A stretch of DNA of 64,000 nucleotides from Kumtagia yinganensis (GCF_040081985.1 NZ_JBEBMH010000010.1:178141-242140), one strand, 5' to 3'. Counted from the stretch's first letter, positions 33,628 to 43,085 are shown. A program made the numbers and translations. Notes: generated by a model from the letters alone, not told the origin.

Positions 33628-35031
33628 GTGACCCAGCTTTCCAGTCAGATCAAGCCTGTTCTCGTGCCGCGGCCGGTGCAGTCTTCCCGGCCGCCTGGAC
33701 CGCGCGGCATGGTATTGCTGGGAAACACCCTGCAATTCGGGCGCGATGAGCTCGGCTTCCTGACGCAGACGCAGCGCATGTTCGGCGATCTCGTCAGCTA
33801 CGACTTCGCCGGCTGGCCGTCGCTGCTCGTCAACAGTTCCGACGACATCGAGCAGATCCTCGTCAAGGACCACCGCAATTTCATCAAGAACCGCATTGTC
33901 TGGCGGCATGTCACCGCGCTGTTCGGCCAGGGCCTGCTGACGGCGGAAGGCGACCTCTGGCAGCGCAACAGGCGGCTTGCGGCACCGGCATTCGCAGGCC
34001 AGCAGCTTCAGGGATACGGGCCCGATATCGTCGCGCTGGCGAACGAGACCGTGAGGGCATGGAGGGCCGGCGACATCCGCGACGTCCACAGCGACATGAT
34101 GGCGCTGACGCTGCGGATTGCGGCGAAGGCGTTCATGGACTGCGAGGTTGAACGCGACATCGCCGACATGGACCACGCCGTCCAGGACCTTGTGGTGGAG
34201 ATGGCCGCGCGGTTCAAGCGCCCTGTGAAAATCCCCGACTGGGTGCCGCTGCCCGGCCATTTCCGCTATCGGCGCGCAATCGCGACCGTCGAACGCATCA
34301 TCGCGCAGATGATCGCCAAGCGGCGCGCCGACGGTTACCAGGGCCGGCAGGATTTTTTGTCGCGGCTGATGGCGGCGAAGGACGAATCCGAGGAGCGGCT
34401 GTCGGACAGCCAGTTGCGCGACGAGACCGTCACCCTGCTCTTGGCCGGCCACGAGACGACGGCGCTGACGCTGTCCTGGAGCCTCTACCTGCTCGGCCAG
34501 AACCCGGCGGCGGCGCGCCGGCTCACGGCCGAAGTCGGGGAGACGCTCGGCACGAACGACGCCACCGTGGAAAGCCTGCCGCGCCTCAAATTCGCGGAAA
34601 GCGTGATCCTGGAATCGATGCGGCTCTATCCGCCCGCCTGGGCGATCGGACGCGAGTCGATCGGGCCGTTCAAGCTCGGCGGTTATGATTTCGCCGCCGC
34701 CACCACCGTCCTGATCTCGCCCTGGGTGCTGCACCGCGACCCGCGCAATTTCGATGATCCGGAGACCTTCCGGCCCGAGCGCTGGATGGACGGGCTTGCG
34801 CGAAGGCTGCCCCGGTTCGCCTATATGCCGTTCGGGGGCGGGCCGCGCATCTGCATCGGCCAGCGTTTCGCCATGATCGAGGCGGTCCTGATCCTCGCCA
34901 CGATTTTCCGGCATTTTTCAGTGGAATGGCAGCGCGAGCGGCCAATCACGCTGTTCCCGTCCATCACACTGAGGCCACGCGAGGGCGTCTGGGTGCGCCT
35001 GCTGCCAAAAACGTCGGCCAGTCTGCACTAA
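33628..35031 (+). CDS. Cytochrome P450 monooxygenase
   Basis: 467 residues from a GTG at 33628. All P450 landmarks are present: the I-helix oxygen-activation motif AGHETT (about 271-276), the K-helix ExxR in ESMRLYPP, the PERF-like FRPERW, and the heme loop FGGGPRICIGQR with the thiolate Cys. Resembles bacterial CYP102/CYP4-like P450s in loop sequence, suggesting a fatty-acid or hydrophobic substrate, but this is inference. No ferredoxin or reductase gene adjoins. The proline-rich N terminus (RPPGPRG) is intact with no membrane anchor. Confidence 0.94.
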   Translation: MTQLSSQIKPVLVPRPVQSSRPPGPRGMVLLGNTLQFGRDELGFLTQTQRMFGDLVSYDFAGWPSLLVNSSDDIEQILVKDHRNFIKNRIVWRHVTALFGQGLLTAEGDLWQRNRRLAAPAFAGQQLQGYGPDIVALANETVRAWRAGDIRDVHSDMMALTLRIAAKAFMDCEVERDIADMDHAVQDLVVEMAARFKRPVKIPDWVPLPGHFRYRRAIATVERIIAQMIAKRRADGYQGRQDFLSRLMAAKDESEERLSDSQLRDETVTLLLAGHETTALTLSWSLYLLGQNPAAARRLTAEVGETLGTNDATVESLPRLKFAESVILESMRLYPPAWAIGRESIGPFKLGGYDFAAATTVLISPWVLHRDPRNFDDPETFRPERWMDGLARRLPRFAYMPFGGGPRICIGQRFAMIEAVLILATIFRHFSVEWQRERPITLFPSITLRPREGVWVRLLPKTSASLH

Positions 35032-35142
35032 GGATGCGCAGTCTCCGTACCGGCGCGGGCAGCCATGCCGGCGTCGCAAATACGAGCGGATGTTCGAGAC
35101 GCCGGGCATAGGCTCGCTGCTTCCGGTATCGGAATGCCGCCC

Positions 35143-35742
35143 ATGCAAGACAAGATCGATACGACGCAGACATTCTCGCTGACGCCCGAATTGGCGTGCT
35201 GGCGCAAGGCCGAGCGCGAGCGGCTGATCGCAGAGCGTCTCGCAATACCGGCCGACACGCGCAACGCCATGGCGCAACGCATCGCCGCCGGCCTCAATGC
35301 GTGCATCGGCAGCTTCGCGGGCCATACCATCAGCCTCTACTGGCCTTTTCGCGGCGAGCCCGACCTGCGCCCGTGGATGAACGCCGTCATCGCCGGCGGC
35401 GGACAGGTCGCACTGCCGGTGGTCGTCGAGAAGGCGCATCCGCTCGTTTTCCGCCCCTACAGGCCCGGCGATCCGCTGGAGAAGGGCGTCTGGAACATTC
35501 CGGTCCCCGCCTCCGGCCAGCCGGTCGTCCCCGATGTGGTCATCGCACCGCTGGTGGGCTTCGACCCACAAAACTACCGGCTGGGTTATGGCGGCGGCTT
35601 CTTCGACCGCACGCTTGCCTCCCTCCCCGGCAAGCCGCTGGTCATCGGCGTCGGCTACGCGACGCAGGCTATCCCGACGATTTACGCGCAGCCGCACGAC
35701 ATTCCGATGGATCGGATCGTGACGGACCAAAGCGCAAGCTGA
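35143..35742 (+). CDS. 5-formyltetrahydrofolate cyclo-ligase family protein
   Basis: 199 residues from the ATG at 35143 (35134 equally possible; no clear ribosome site). Converts 5-formyl-THF to 5,10-methenyl-THF using ATP, returning stored folate to one-carbon metabolism. Landmarks: an N-terminal helix with WRKAERERLIAERL, the strand HTISLYWPFRGEPD, DVVIAPLVGFD and the signature LGYGGGFFDR. It has Phe-Phe where many members have Tyr-Tyr. Co-oriented with the P450 gene and convergent with the MFS gene. Confidence 0.9.
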   Translation: MQDKIDTTQTFSLTPELACWRKAERERLIAERLAIPADTRNAMAQRIAAGLNACIGSFAGHTISLYWPFRGEPDLRPWMNAVIAGGGQVALPVVVEKAHPLVFRPYRPGDPLEKGVWNIPVPASGQPVVPDVVIAPLVGFDPQNYRLGYGGGFFDRTLASLPGKPLVIGVGYATQAIPTIYAQPHDIPMDRIVTDQSAS

Positions 35743-35748
35743 TTGCGC

Positions 35749-36981
35749 TTAGCTGCTCCCGGTTTCCCTGCCGACCGGCCGGGCCACCCAGCACGCCAGC
35801 GCCCCAGCGGCCATCAACACGCTGGTGCCCAGGAACACCGCCGGCATGCCGATATGCCCGCCGACAAAACCGCCGAGCAGCGGCCCGACCACCTGACCTA
35901 CATATTGCGAGGAGGTCGCGTAGCCCAAGGTCGTGCCGGCAACGCGGTCTGGGACATTATGGCGGATCACGCTGGTGATGCACGGCAGAAGGCCGCCCAG
36001 CGCCAGCCCCATCAGGAAGCGCAGGGCGACAAGCTGCCATGCGCTTTCGACGAAAGCCTGCGGGATGAGCAGCAGCGCCGAAACGCCGAGCGCGCCGACG
36101 ATGACCGGCCAGTGGCCGATGCGGTCGGCGAGTTTTCCCAGGCGCGAGGCCGACAGGATGCTGCCCAGCGCGGCAGCGGCCATGACGACGCCGGCAACGA
36201 TGGTGATATCAGCCGGATCGTCCACCAACTGGCCGACATAGACGGCGATGATCGGCTCGATCGACATGTTCGCGACCATCAGCAGCGCGCCGGTTGCCAG
36301 CATGGCAACAACGGGCCGCGGGTCTGGAATGGCTGACCACCCACTCCTCTGCCGTTCTGCCTTGGGCACGCGCCTGCGCGGCCCCTCCTTGATGAGGAAA
36401 CAAGTCGCCAGGAAAGTGATGAAAATCACGCCGCCGGATGCCAGGAACGTGCCGCGAATACCGATGACGGCCGGCAGCACGCCGCCGATCAGCGGCCCGA
36501 CGAGACTGCCTGCCATGATGCCGGAGGAAAGCACGCCCAGCGCCCAGCCCGAACGGGCTTTTGGCGTGTGGGTCGCCACCAGAATGGTCGAACCGGAAGC
36601 GTAGCCGCCCGCCAGGCCGACGAACAGCCTGAGCGCCACAAGCTGATAGACGTCCTGCGCCATACCCATCAGCGAGATCGCCACGAACATGCCGAGGCTT
36701 GCGCGGATCAGCATCAGCTTGCGGCCGTAGAGGTCGGCAAGCCGGCCCCACAACGGCGCGACGATCGCAGCACTGAAAAACGTCGCGCCATAGGCGACGC
36801 CGGACCACTGCACGATCGCCGCGTGTCCGGTCACGCCGAGTTGCTCGACATAAAGCGGCAGGAATGGAAGCAGCACCGTCATCGCCACGATGGTGGTGAA
36901 CGACCCGCCGGCGCAGACGGCGAGGTTGCGACGCCAGTGGATTTCTCCGGCGCCTTCGTCTTCGATCGCGACAGCAGCCAT
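35749..36981 (-). CDS. MFS multidrug-type efflux transporter
   Basis: 410 residues from the ATG at 36981 (frame open to 37065; the extra 28 residues would cover an operator-like site). Twelve membrane helices in two halves. The motif-A loop after TM2 is GRLADLYGRKLML, repeated in the second half as GKLADRIGHWPV. TM5 carries GSLVGPLIGGVLPA, like the drug/H+ antiporter motif C. Likely an inner-membrane proton-driven efflux pump. Divergent from a GntR regulator 115 bp away, which probably controls it. Confidence 0.9.
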   Translation of the reverse strand: MAAVAIEDEGAGEIHWRRNLAVCAGGSFTTIVAMTVLLPFLPLYVEQLGVTGHAAIVQWSGVAYGATFFSAAIVAPLWGRLADLYGRKLMLIRASLGMFVAISLMGMAQDVYQLVALRLFVGLAGGYASGSTILVATHTPKARSGWALGVLSSGIMAGSLVGPLIGGVLPAVIGIRGTFLASGGVIFITFLATCFLIKEGPRRRVPKAERQRSGWSAIPDPRPVVAMLATGALLMVANMSIEPIIAVYVGQLVDDPADITIVAGVVMAAAALGSILSASRLGKLADRIGHWPVIVGALGVSALLLIPQAFVESAWQLVALRFLMGLALGGLLPCITSVIRHNVPDRVAGTTLGYATSSQYVGQVVGPLLGGFVGGHIGMPAVFLGTSVLMAAGALACWVARPVGRETGSS

Positions 36982-37020
36982 CTCATGTTCCGGATAGGCA
37001 GGATCGCGATGCTTGATCGC

Positions 37021-37041
37021 GATACCATTTTGGGATACCAA
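37021..37041. promoter_or_regulatory. Possible GntR-regulator operator
   Basis: On the minus strand the bases TGGTATC occur twice 13 bases apart, and 37030-37041 (TTGGGATACCAA) is a perfect-armed inverted repeat. It lies between the divergent MFS and GntR genes. FadR-type regulators bind short palindromes of this general kind. Weak evidence. Confidence 0.35.
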
Positions 37042-37095
37042 GCTGGGATGCATTGCTAGGCGCACGAACGACCGGCGTCAACCTCTGGGAAACAA

Positions 37096-37764
37096 ATGAT
37101 GTCGCAGACGCAAAGCGTCGAAACGCAGCTTCGCGAAATGATCCTCGGCCTCGACATCGGGCCGGGCGAAAAGCTGACCGAGCGCGGAGTCGAGGCACGA
37201 TTCGCGGCGTCGCGCACGCCGGTGCGCGCCGCCCTGCTGCGGCTGGAAACGGAAGGGCTGGTCGGCCGCGAGGGACGCGGCTGGACCGTGGCGCCGATCC
37301 ATCTCGGCGAGATCGAACAACTTTCCGTCTACCGCGAGGCGGTGGAAGTCGCGGCCGTCAAGCTGACCTGCCAACGCAATGACCAAACCGGGCTCGACGG
37401 GCTGGAAGCCCTGCTCGTTTCCTGCGACGCGCGCTCCGCGCGTGAGGAAGTGCATCGCGCCGGCATGGATTTCCACATCGAGCTGGCACGGCTGTCGGGC
37501 AACGACTTCCTGTTTCGGGGCGTGCGCGATGCGATGACGCGGCTGTCGCGCGCCCGCTGGCTGGAAGTGCGCAGGGAAGGCGCCCGCGAGCGCGCCTGGG
37601 CCGAACATCGCGCTATCCTCGCGGCGGTCCGGACGGGTGACGCGGAGACGGCGGCGAGGCTGCTGGCCGCGCATATCAGCGGCGGGCGCGAGCGCTTGCT
37701 TGCTTCGCTCGCCGCCGACCGGCGTGGGCTCAAGGCGCGCGGTTTCGCAGTGGTGGCCGCGTAG
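37096..37764 (+). CDS. GntR-family transcriptional regulator (FCD/FadR type)
   Basis: 222 residues. N-terminal winged HTH (about 5-75): QLREMILGLDIGPGEKLTERGVEARFAASRTPVRAALLRLETEGLV with wing GREGRGWTVAP. The helical FCD effector domain follows (RAGMDFHIELARLSGN and AEHRAILAAVRTGDAETAARLLAAHI, whose Asp and His residues usually bind a metal and small acid). A ligand cannot be named. Divergent from the MFS gene, which it likely regulates. Confidence 0.92.
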   Translation: MMSQTQSVETQLREMILGLDIGPGEKLTERGVEARFAASRTPVRAALLRLETEGLVGREGRGWTVAPIHLGEIEQLSVYREAVEVAAVKLTCQRNDQTGLDGLEALLVSCDARSAREEVHRAGMDFHIELARLSGNDFLFRGVRDAMTRLSRARWLEVRREGARERAWAEHRAILAAVRTGDAETAARLLAAHISGGRERLLASLAADRRGLKARGFAVVAA

Positions 37765-37890
37765 GATCGCCAGAGCCGCGCGGAAAATGACAGATCAGTC
37801 CTGTGAGGCTCGTCCGCTGAAGGCAGGCACTTGAATACAACATCATCACGGCCATGATAAACTGGCCTGTCAGACAGCAAGGATGCCTAC

Positions 37891-38460
37891 ATGAATGTCG
37901 TCGCCACGCGCGCCGCAGAAGGTTTCCCCCGCCGATTGTTCACCGTGGCGGAGATCCGACGCATGGTCGAAGCGGGCATCATCGCCGAGGACGAGAATTT
38001 CGAGTTGATCGAGGGGGAACTCGTTCCGAAGGCGCCCAAGGGAAACCAGCACGAGGTGATCAAAGCGGCGCTGCTGCGCGTCTTCGCCAAACAAGCGCCC
38101 GAAGACCTGCGATTGGCCGTCGAAACCTCGCTCTATCTTGACGAGCGTACCTTCGTCGAGCCGGACCTCTGCCTGTACCCCAAGCGAATCCTTCCCGAAG
38201 ATGTCGCAGGCCGCGATGTGCTGCTCGCGGTCGACGTGGCATCGTCGATGTCTTACGACCGTGGACTGAAAGCCCGCAACTATGCCCGTCACGGCGTTGT
38301 CGAACTCTGGGTAATCGATGCGGCGTCGCGCGATACCTGGGTGCACAGGCGGCCTGACACCGACGGACACTGGGGCATCGTCGAAAAAATGCCGGCCGAG
38401 GCGCGGCTTTCGCCGGCATCCTTGCCAGACGTCACCGTCCGGCTGGCCGATCTCGACTGA
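37891..38460 (+). CDS. Uma2-family (DUF820) PD-(D/E)xK nuclease-like protein
   Basis: 189 residues from the ATG at 37891. Family pattern: FTVAEIRRMVEAGIIAEDENFELIEGELV, HEVIKAALLRVFA, then the nuclease-like core VEPDLCLYP, LLAVDVASS, SYDRGLKARNYARHGVVELWVID. Asp in VEPDL and Asp-x-Ala in AVDVA sit where PD-(D/E)xK acidic residues are expected; the usual Glu of EVxxS is Asp here. Uma2 proteins are very common in cyanobacteria and actinobacteria; their function is unclear. Confidence 0.87.
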   Translation: MNVVATRAAEGFPRRLFTVAEIRRMVEAGIIAEDENFELIEGELVPKAPKGNQHEVIKAALLRVFAKQAPEDLRLAVETSLYLDERTFVEPDLCLYPKRILPEDVAGRDVLLAVDVASSMSYDRGLKARNYARHGVVELWVIDAASRDTWVHRRPDTDGHWGIVEKMPAEARLSPASLPDVTVRLADLD

Positions 38461-38469
38461 CCCGACCGC

Positions 38470-38943
38470 TCACGCCATCTCGGGCTTGAGCCCGAGCGCG
38501 GTGCGGTCGACGATCTCGCGCAGCGCGAAGGACGAGTTGATCTTGGTGACATGCGGCATGGCAGACAGCCATTCCTTGTGGATACGTTCGTAGTCCACGA
38601 GATCCCTGGCGGCAATGCGCAGAATATAGTCGTATTCGCCCGACATCAGGTGGCAGGACAGCACGTTCGGGCAGCGCTTGATGGCCGCCTCGAAATCGGA
38701 CAGCGTCTTCTCGAACTGACCCGATAGCGAGATGTGGACGATCGCCGTCATCTGGTGACCGAGCGCGGCGTTCGACAGGCGGGCGTGATATCCCCGGATG
38801 ACGCCGCTCTTCTCCAGATTGTCCAGCCGCCGCGAACAGGCCGATTGAGACAGCCCGACCTTCTCGGCAAGCGACGCGTTGGGGATTCGTCCATCCTTCT
38901 GCAGCGCGTCCAATATGGCGATATCGATCCTGTCGAGCGGCAT
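38470..38943 (-). CDS. Lrp/AsnC-family regulator, probably of ald
   Basis: 157 residues from the ATG at 38943, the standard Lrp length. The HTH (about 5-50) reads DRIDIAILDALQKDGRIPNASLAEKVGLSQSACSRRLDNLEKSGVIRGY, and the C-terminal RAM (ligand-binding) domain includes HISLSGQFEKTLSDFEAAI and GEYDYILRIAARDLVDYERIHKEWL. Divergent from alanine dehydrogenase 158 bp away, the usual arrangement for AldR, which senses alanine and activates ald. Confidence 0.93.
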   Translation of the reverse strand: MPLDRIDIAILDALQKDGRIPNASLAEKVGLSQSACSRRLDNLEKSGVIRGYHARLSNAALGHQMTAIVHISLSGQFEKTLSDFEAAIKRCPNVLSCHLMSGEYDYILRIAARDLVDYERIHKEWLSAMPHVTKINSSFALREIVDRTALGLKPEMA

Positions 38944-39101
38944 CTTTCGAACTTTCTTCGATAATGGGCGGCTTTGGCGCAACGAATAGCGACGCGACCG
39001 AGTTGAGGCAATGCAATTCGCAAACTCTTTCGGCCGCAGGGCGCGTATCCTTGCACGTGACAGGGAATAAGCCGTCAAGGCGTCAAGCGAGGAACATAAC
39101 A

Positions 39102-40217
39102 ATGCGCGTCGGTTGTCCGAAGGAAATCAAGAATCACGAATATCGCGTCGGCCTTACTCCGGGGTCGGTTCGAGAATATGCCGCGCACGGCCACGAGGTG
39201 CTGGTCGAGACCGGCGCCGGCGCCGGTATCGGTGCTGACGACAACGCCTATCGTGCCGCCGGCGCAAGGATCGCGAAAACGGCCGAAGAGGTGTTCGCCA
39301 AGTCGGACATGATCGTGAAGGTCAAGGAGCCGCAGCCGGCCGAATGGGTGCAGTTGCGCGACGACCAGATTCTTTACACCTATCTTCATCTTGCGCCCGA
39401 TCCGGAGCAGACCAAGGGCCTGCTCGCCTCTGGAGTTACCGCCGTGGCCTACGAGACCGTAACCGACGAGCGCGGCGGGCTTCCCTTGCTTGCGCCGATG
39501 TCGGAAGTCGCCGGCCGCCTGTCGATCCAGGCCGGCGCGACGGCGCTGCAGAAGGCCAATGGCGGCCGTGGTGTGCTGCTCGGCGGCGTGCCGGGCGTTC
39601 TGCCGGGCAAGGTCACCGTGCTCGGCGGCGGGGTCGTCGGCCTGCATGCGGCCAAGATGGCTGCCGGCCTCGGCGCCGACGTCACCATCATCGACCGTTC
39701 GATCCCACGGTTGCGCCAGCTCGACGACATTTTCAACGGCCGCGTTCACACCCGCTATTCAACGGTGGAAGCGCTGGAGGAAGAGTGTTTTTCCGCCGAC
39801 ATCGTCGTCGGCGCCGTGCTGATCCCTGGTGCCGCGGCGCCCAAGCTGGTGACGCGCGAGATGCTGTCCGGCATGAAGAAGGGCGCGGTTCTGGTCGACG
39901 TCGCCATCGACCAGGGCGGCTGCTTCGAGACCTCGCACGCCACCACCCATGCCGAGCCGACCTATGAGGTTGACGGCATCATCCACTACTGCGTCGCCAA
40001 CATGCCAGGCGCCGTGCCTGTCACCTCGGCCCATGCGCTGAACAACGCCACGCTGCATTATGGCTTGCAGCTTGCCGACAAGGGCCTGAAGGCGCTGGTC
40101 GACGACCATCATCTGCGCAACGGCCTCAACGTCCACAAGGGCCGCATCACCAACCGCGCCGTCGCCGATGCGCTCGGCTACGAGATGGCCGAGCCGAAGC
40201 AGGTCCTCGCGGCCTGA
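39102..40217 (+). CDS. ald: Alanine dehydrogenase
   Basis: 371 residues, the family length. Catalyses reversible NAD-dependent deamination of L-alanine to pyruvate and ammonia. Landmarks: MRVGCPKEIKNHEYRVGLTP at the start (Arg15 substrate contact), MIVKVKEPQ with the active Lys, TYLHLAPD with catalytic His near 96, the NAD Rossmann loop VTVLGGGVVGLHAAKMAAGLGA and D in TIIDRS, and DVAIDQGGCFETSHATTH with active-site Asp. Ribosome site GAGGAAC upstream. Followed by two tandem terminators. Confidence 0.97.
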   Translation: MRVGCPKEIKNHEYRVGLTPGSVREYAAHGHEVLVETGAGAGIGADDNAYRAAGARIAKTAEEVFAKSDMIVKVKEPQPAEWVQLRDDQILYTYLHLAPDPEQTKGLLASGVTAVAYETVTDERGGLPLLAPMSEVAGRLSIQAGATALQKANGGRGVLLGGVPGVLPGKVTVLGGGVVGLHAAKMAAGLGADVTIIDRSIPRLRQLDDIFNGRVHTRYSTVEALEEECFSADIVVGAVLIPGAAAPKLVTREMLSGMKKGAVLVDVAIDQGGCFETSHATTHAEPTYEVDGIIHYCVANMPGAVPVTSAHALNNATLHYGLQLADKGLKALVDDHHLRNGLNVHKGRITNRAVADALGYEMAEPKQVLAA

Positions 40218-40243
40218 CTTGGCGGCTCCCTCCTGAACGCAAA

Positions 40244-40311
40244 AATTCCGCCTTCGAGGCGGGATTTTTTTGTTTGCAGAGATAAAAAAGCGGGGCTGTC
40301 CCCGCTTTTTT
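40244..40311. terminator. Two consecutive rho-independent terminators after ald
   Basis: First hairpin about 40244-40272: ATTCCGCC, loop TTCGA, GGCGGGAT, then a run of seven T. Second hairpin 40284-40311: AAAAAGCGGGG, loop CTGT, CCCCGCTTTTT, which has A and T tracts on both sides and can work in both directions, ending the minus-strand gene from 40886 as well. Confidence 0.88.
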
Positions 40312-40415
40312 GCAATCTGCTTTCCGCCAGTCCATCCGTGGTCGGAAGCCGATTGGTAAGCAAAAGCTAAGCCATTGATCGTTAACAAAAGGTTAACGAC
40401 AAGAGTCCGTCGCAC

Positions 40416-40886
40416 TCACGCGCGCTCGATCCGGCACTGGTAACAGTTGTTCCTGGCCGAACGCACATGCACATAGGCAACATCGTCGCGCTCGAACAGT
40501 TCGTGCGCCCGCCCGCAGATATTTTGCGTCGGCGTGACCGCGCCGGTGCCGTAGACGATGCGGTCGTCATGGCCGTAGCCGCGCACGATGTAGTCGGGCG
40601 TAGGGCGGAAGATATCGGGAAGCACATCGGTCTCGGGCGCCCGGTCGCATTCCTCGGCGCAAAGGAAGATCGGCCCGGTCTCGGCATAGGGCTGGAGCGC
40701 CGGAAACGGCCGGTAGGCGAGGATCAGGTACGCTTTGCCGGCCGCGACGGTGCGCAGGCAGTGGCGGCACGGTACGCCGTCGCCGTCGGAAATCTTGCGC
40801 TCCGGCGTGAAACCATAGGCGTCGACACCTCCGTGCTGGAGCGCACGCACGGCGTCGGTCGGCAGGGCTTGAAAGCGGATAAGCAT
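40416..40886 (-). CDS. DUF1203 family protein
   Basis: 156 residues matching DUF1203: opening MLIRFQALPTDAVRALQ, the cysteine pair PCRHCLRTV, the strand YLILAYRPFPALQPYAETGPIFLC, and the end YVHVRSARNNCYQCRIERA. Several conserved Cys and His hint at metal binding. Function unknown; common in Hyphomicrobiales. Confidence 0.88.
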   Translation of the reverse strand: MLIRFQALPTDAVRALQHGGVDAYGFTPERKISDGDGVPCRHCLRTVAAGKAYLILAYRPFPALQPYAETGPIFLCAEECDRAPETDVLPDIFRPTPDYIVRGYGHDDRIVYGTGAVTPTQNICGRAHELFERDDVAYVHVRSARNNCYQCRIERA

Positions 40887-40996
40887 CGGCTGGCTCCTCG
40901 ATCGGATGATGAGCCGAAATTATCGCGCCGCCGCGCTGCCCTCCACCCGAAACCTGCGCTCTCCGGACGGGACGACCGCGAACCGTCAGCGCCAGC

Positions 40997-41557
40997 CTAT
41001 TGCAGGAAATCGTCGATGCGGCGCAGCGTCACCCGGCGGTTCTGCCAGTTCTCGTTCTGTGTCGGCACGAGCAAAAACTCCTCGCCGTAGCCGACCGTCT
41101 CCAGCGCGCGGCGTGGAATGCCGAACTCGCGTACCAAGACGCGGCGCAGAGATTCGGCGCGGTCCTCGGACAGGACTTGATTGGAGGCCGCCGAACCGAC
41201 CGCATCGGTATGGCCCTCGATCAGGACCTTGGTGCCGGGCCGGCGGCGCAACAGGCGTTCCAGCGCGGTGGCGATCGTCTCGACCTTGCGATATTGCGAC
41301 GACGGGATTTCAGCCGAACCGAAGGCGAAATTGATCGACTGGATGTCGATCGATGGCGCCGCGCGGCGCAGGTCCGGCCTGCGCTTGAATTCGCGGACGG
41401 TCACACGCTTGTCGGGGCGTACACTGCGTTGCGCCGGGGCCTCGAGCTTGCGCTCGATCTGCGCCGCCGAGGGCATTGCCGCTTCCTGCGCGAAGCCGAT
41501 TTGCGGGAAGGCGAGCAGGGCGAGTGCGAAAGCAACGAACTGGCGGCGAGTCGGCAT
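40997..41557 (-). CDS. OmpA-like peptidoglycan-binding protein, exported
   Basis: 186 residues from the ATG at 41557 with AAGGAGATC upstream. The signal peptide TRRQFVAFALALLAFPQIGFAQ begins with a twin-arginine-like TRRQF. The OmpA C-terminal domain follows (about 75-186): INFAFGSAEIP, VLIEGHTDAVGS, LSEDRAESLRRVL, YGEEF and NRRVTLRRI, including the Asp and Arg that hold the diaminopimelate of peptidoglycan. No beta-barrel domain, so it is a periplasmic anchor protein. Confidence 0.9.
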   Translation of the reverse strand: MPTRRQFVAFALALLAFPQIGFAQEAAMPSAAQIERKLEAPAQRSVRPDKRVTVREFKRRPDLRRAAPSIDIQSINFAFGSAEIPSSQYRKVETIATALERLLRRRPGTKVLIEGHTDAVGSAASNQVLSEDRAESLRRVLVREFGIPRRALETVGYGEEFLLVPTQNENWQNRRVTLRRIDDFLQ

Positions 41558-41661
41558 GAAGATCTCCTTCGATCGGATCGAACGATTGAGGTTCCATCCT
41601 GGCCTTGCCAAGCTGAACTGCCGCTGAACGCGGCATTCAGCGAGGATTTCAAGAACCGTCG

Positions 41662-42228
41662 TCAGGCCCGCATGACCACGGCCGCCCGCTCTTCCATTGT
41701 CAGCGGATGGACGATCTCCTTGACCTGGCCTACCGGCGAAAAGCCGATCTTCTGGTAGAGCGGCAACGCTGCCGGATGATCGAGCGTGCAGGTCTGCACG
41801 ATCACCTTTTCCGGCTTGTAGGACCAGGCGGTTTCGACCGCCGCGCCCAAAAACCAGCGGCCTAGCCCCTGCCCCGTCGCATGATCCATCATTCCGAAAT
41901 AGGCGAGTTCGATCTCGCCCGGCGCATGCGGCTTGATGTCGAAGAAACCGGCAGGCGCGCCGTCGAGATAGAGCACGCGGATGTCGCGGTCGGGTTTGGC
42001 AAGCGCGGTGGTCATCTCCTCGTCGGAGAGCCTCAGCGCGTTGACCCAATGCCATTTGCGGCCGACGCGATCGATCAGGTAGCGGTAGTAGTGGACCGGA
42101 ATATCGCGCGTGCGCAGCAACGCGATCTGCCGGTTGTAGGGCAGCGGCGCATAACGTCCCGGCGGCTGCGTCATTTCAAGGAAGGTCACGGTTACCGGGA
42201 TGGTCTCCGGCTTTATTTTCTTCGCCAC
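41662..42228 (-). CDS. GNAT-family N-acetyltransferase
   Basis: 188 residues from the GTG at 42228, five bases after the sseA stop and so in the same transcript. The acetyl-CoA motif A is VNALRLSDEE...ELAYFGMMDHATGQGLGRWFLGAAVE (Q/RxxGxG/A = TGQGLG), followed by VQTCTLDHPAALPLYQKIGFSPVG, the typical motif B. Substrate unknown. Confidence 0.9.
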   Translation of the reverse strand: MAKKIKPETIPVTVTFLEMTQPPGRYAPLPYNRQIALLRTRDIPVHYYRYLIDRVGRKWHWVNALRLSDEEMTTALAKPDRDIRVLYLDGAPAGFFDIKPHAPGEIELAYFGMMDHATGQGLGRWFLGAAVETAWSYKPEKVIVQTCTLDHPAALPLYQKIGFSPVGQVKEIVHPLTMEERAAVVMRA

Positions 42229-42233
42229 TTTTA

Positions 42234-43085
42234 TCAGTCCTTGCCGGTTACCACGGGCGTGTCGCCGCGGCTGCCCCATTCCGTCCACGACCCGTCATAG
42301 AGCCGGCTATCGCCGTGGCCAACACTCTGCAAGGCCAGCGTGATGACGGCGGCGGTGATGCCCGAGCCGCAGGAGGTGATGACGGGCTGGTCGAGATCCA
42401 GCCCTGCGTGTTCAAGCTTGCGGCGAAGGTCCTCGACCGAGAGCAGGTAGCCGTTCTCGGAAAGCGACAGCGCCGGCACGCTTTTCGCGCCCGGCATGTG
42501 GCCGCCACGCACACCCTTGCGCGGTTCGGGATCCTCCCCCGAAAAGCGGCGGGGCGGCCGGGCGTCGGCGATCTGGCCCTCTCCCGTGGCGATCACCCTG
42601 CGGACATCGTCGATGCCGGCGACCCGCCTGGCGTCGAAATCGGTGTGAAAGACATTCGGCGCCGTCCTGGTCGGCTCCGAGGTAACCGGACGGCCAGCGG
42701 CCTTCCAATTGTCGAAACCGCCGTCGAGCACGAAGACTTCCGGCGCACCCATGGTGCGGAACATCCACCAGACGCGCGGCGCCGTGAACATGCCGGGGCC
42801 GTCATATACGACGATGGTATCGTCGGCCGAAATACCCATGGAGCCCACATATTGGGCGAACAGCGACGGTTTTGGCAGCGTGTGAGGCAGATCGGAATCG
42901 GGATCGACGATAAGGTCCTGGTCGAAGAAGATGGCCCCGTGGATATGCGCCGCGTCATATTCGACCTTGGGATCGCGCCTCTGCGCCGGCAGATACCAGG
43001 AAGCATCGACGATCGACAAGCCGGGCCGACCCAACTGACCTTGCAGCCAGTCGGCATCGACGACGAACGGGCTCTTTTCCGGCAT
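42234..43085 (-). CDS. sseA: 3-mercaptopyruvate sulfurtransferase (tandem rhodanese)
   Basis: 283 residues from the ATG at 43085 (43094 also in frame). Two rhodanese domains: the inactive N-terminal one (about 7-130, with EYDAAHIHGAIFFDQD and IVVYDGPGMFTAPRVWWMFR) and the active C-terminal one (about 160-280, GHMPGAKSVPALSL). The active loop is CGSGITA with the nucleophilic Cys; a CG[ST]G loop favours 3-mercaptopyruvate over thiosulfate. It transfers sulfur to acceptors such as thioredoxin or cyanide. Confidence 0.94.
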   Translation of the reverse strand: MPEKSPFVVDADWLQGQLGRPGLSIVDASWYLPAQRRDPKVEYDAAHIHGAIFFDQDLIVDPDSDLPHTLPKPSLFAQYVGSMGISADDTIVVYDGPGMFTAPRVWWMFRTMGAPEVFVLDGGFDNWKAAGRPVTSEPTRTAPNVFHTDFDARRVAGIDDVRRVIATGEGQIADARPPRRFSGEDPEPRKGVRGGHMPGAKSVPALSLSENGYLLSVEDLRRKLEHAGLDLDQPVITSCGSGITAAVITLALQSVGHGDSRLYDGSWTEWGSRGDTPVVTGKD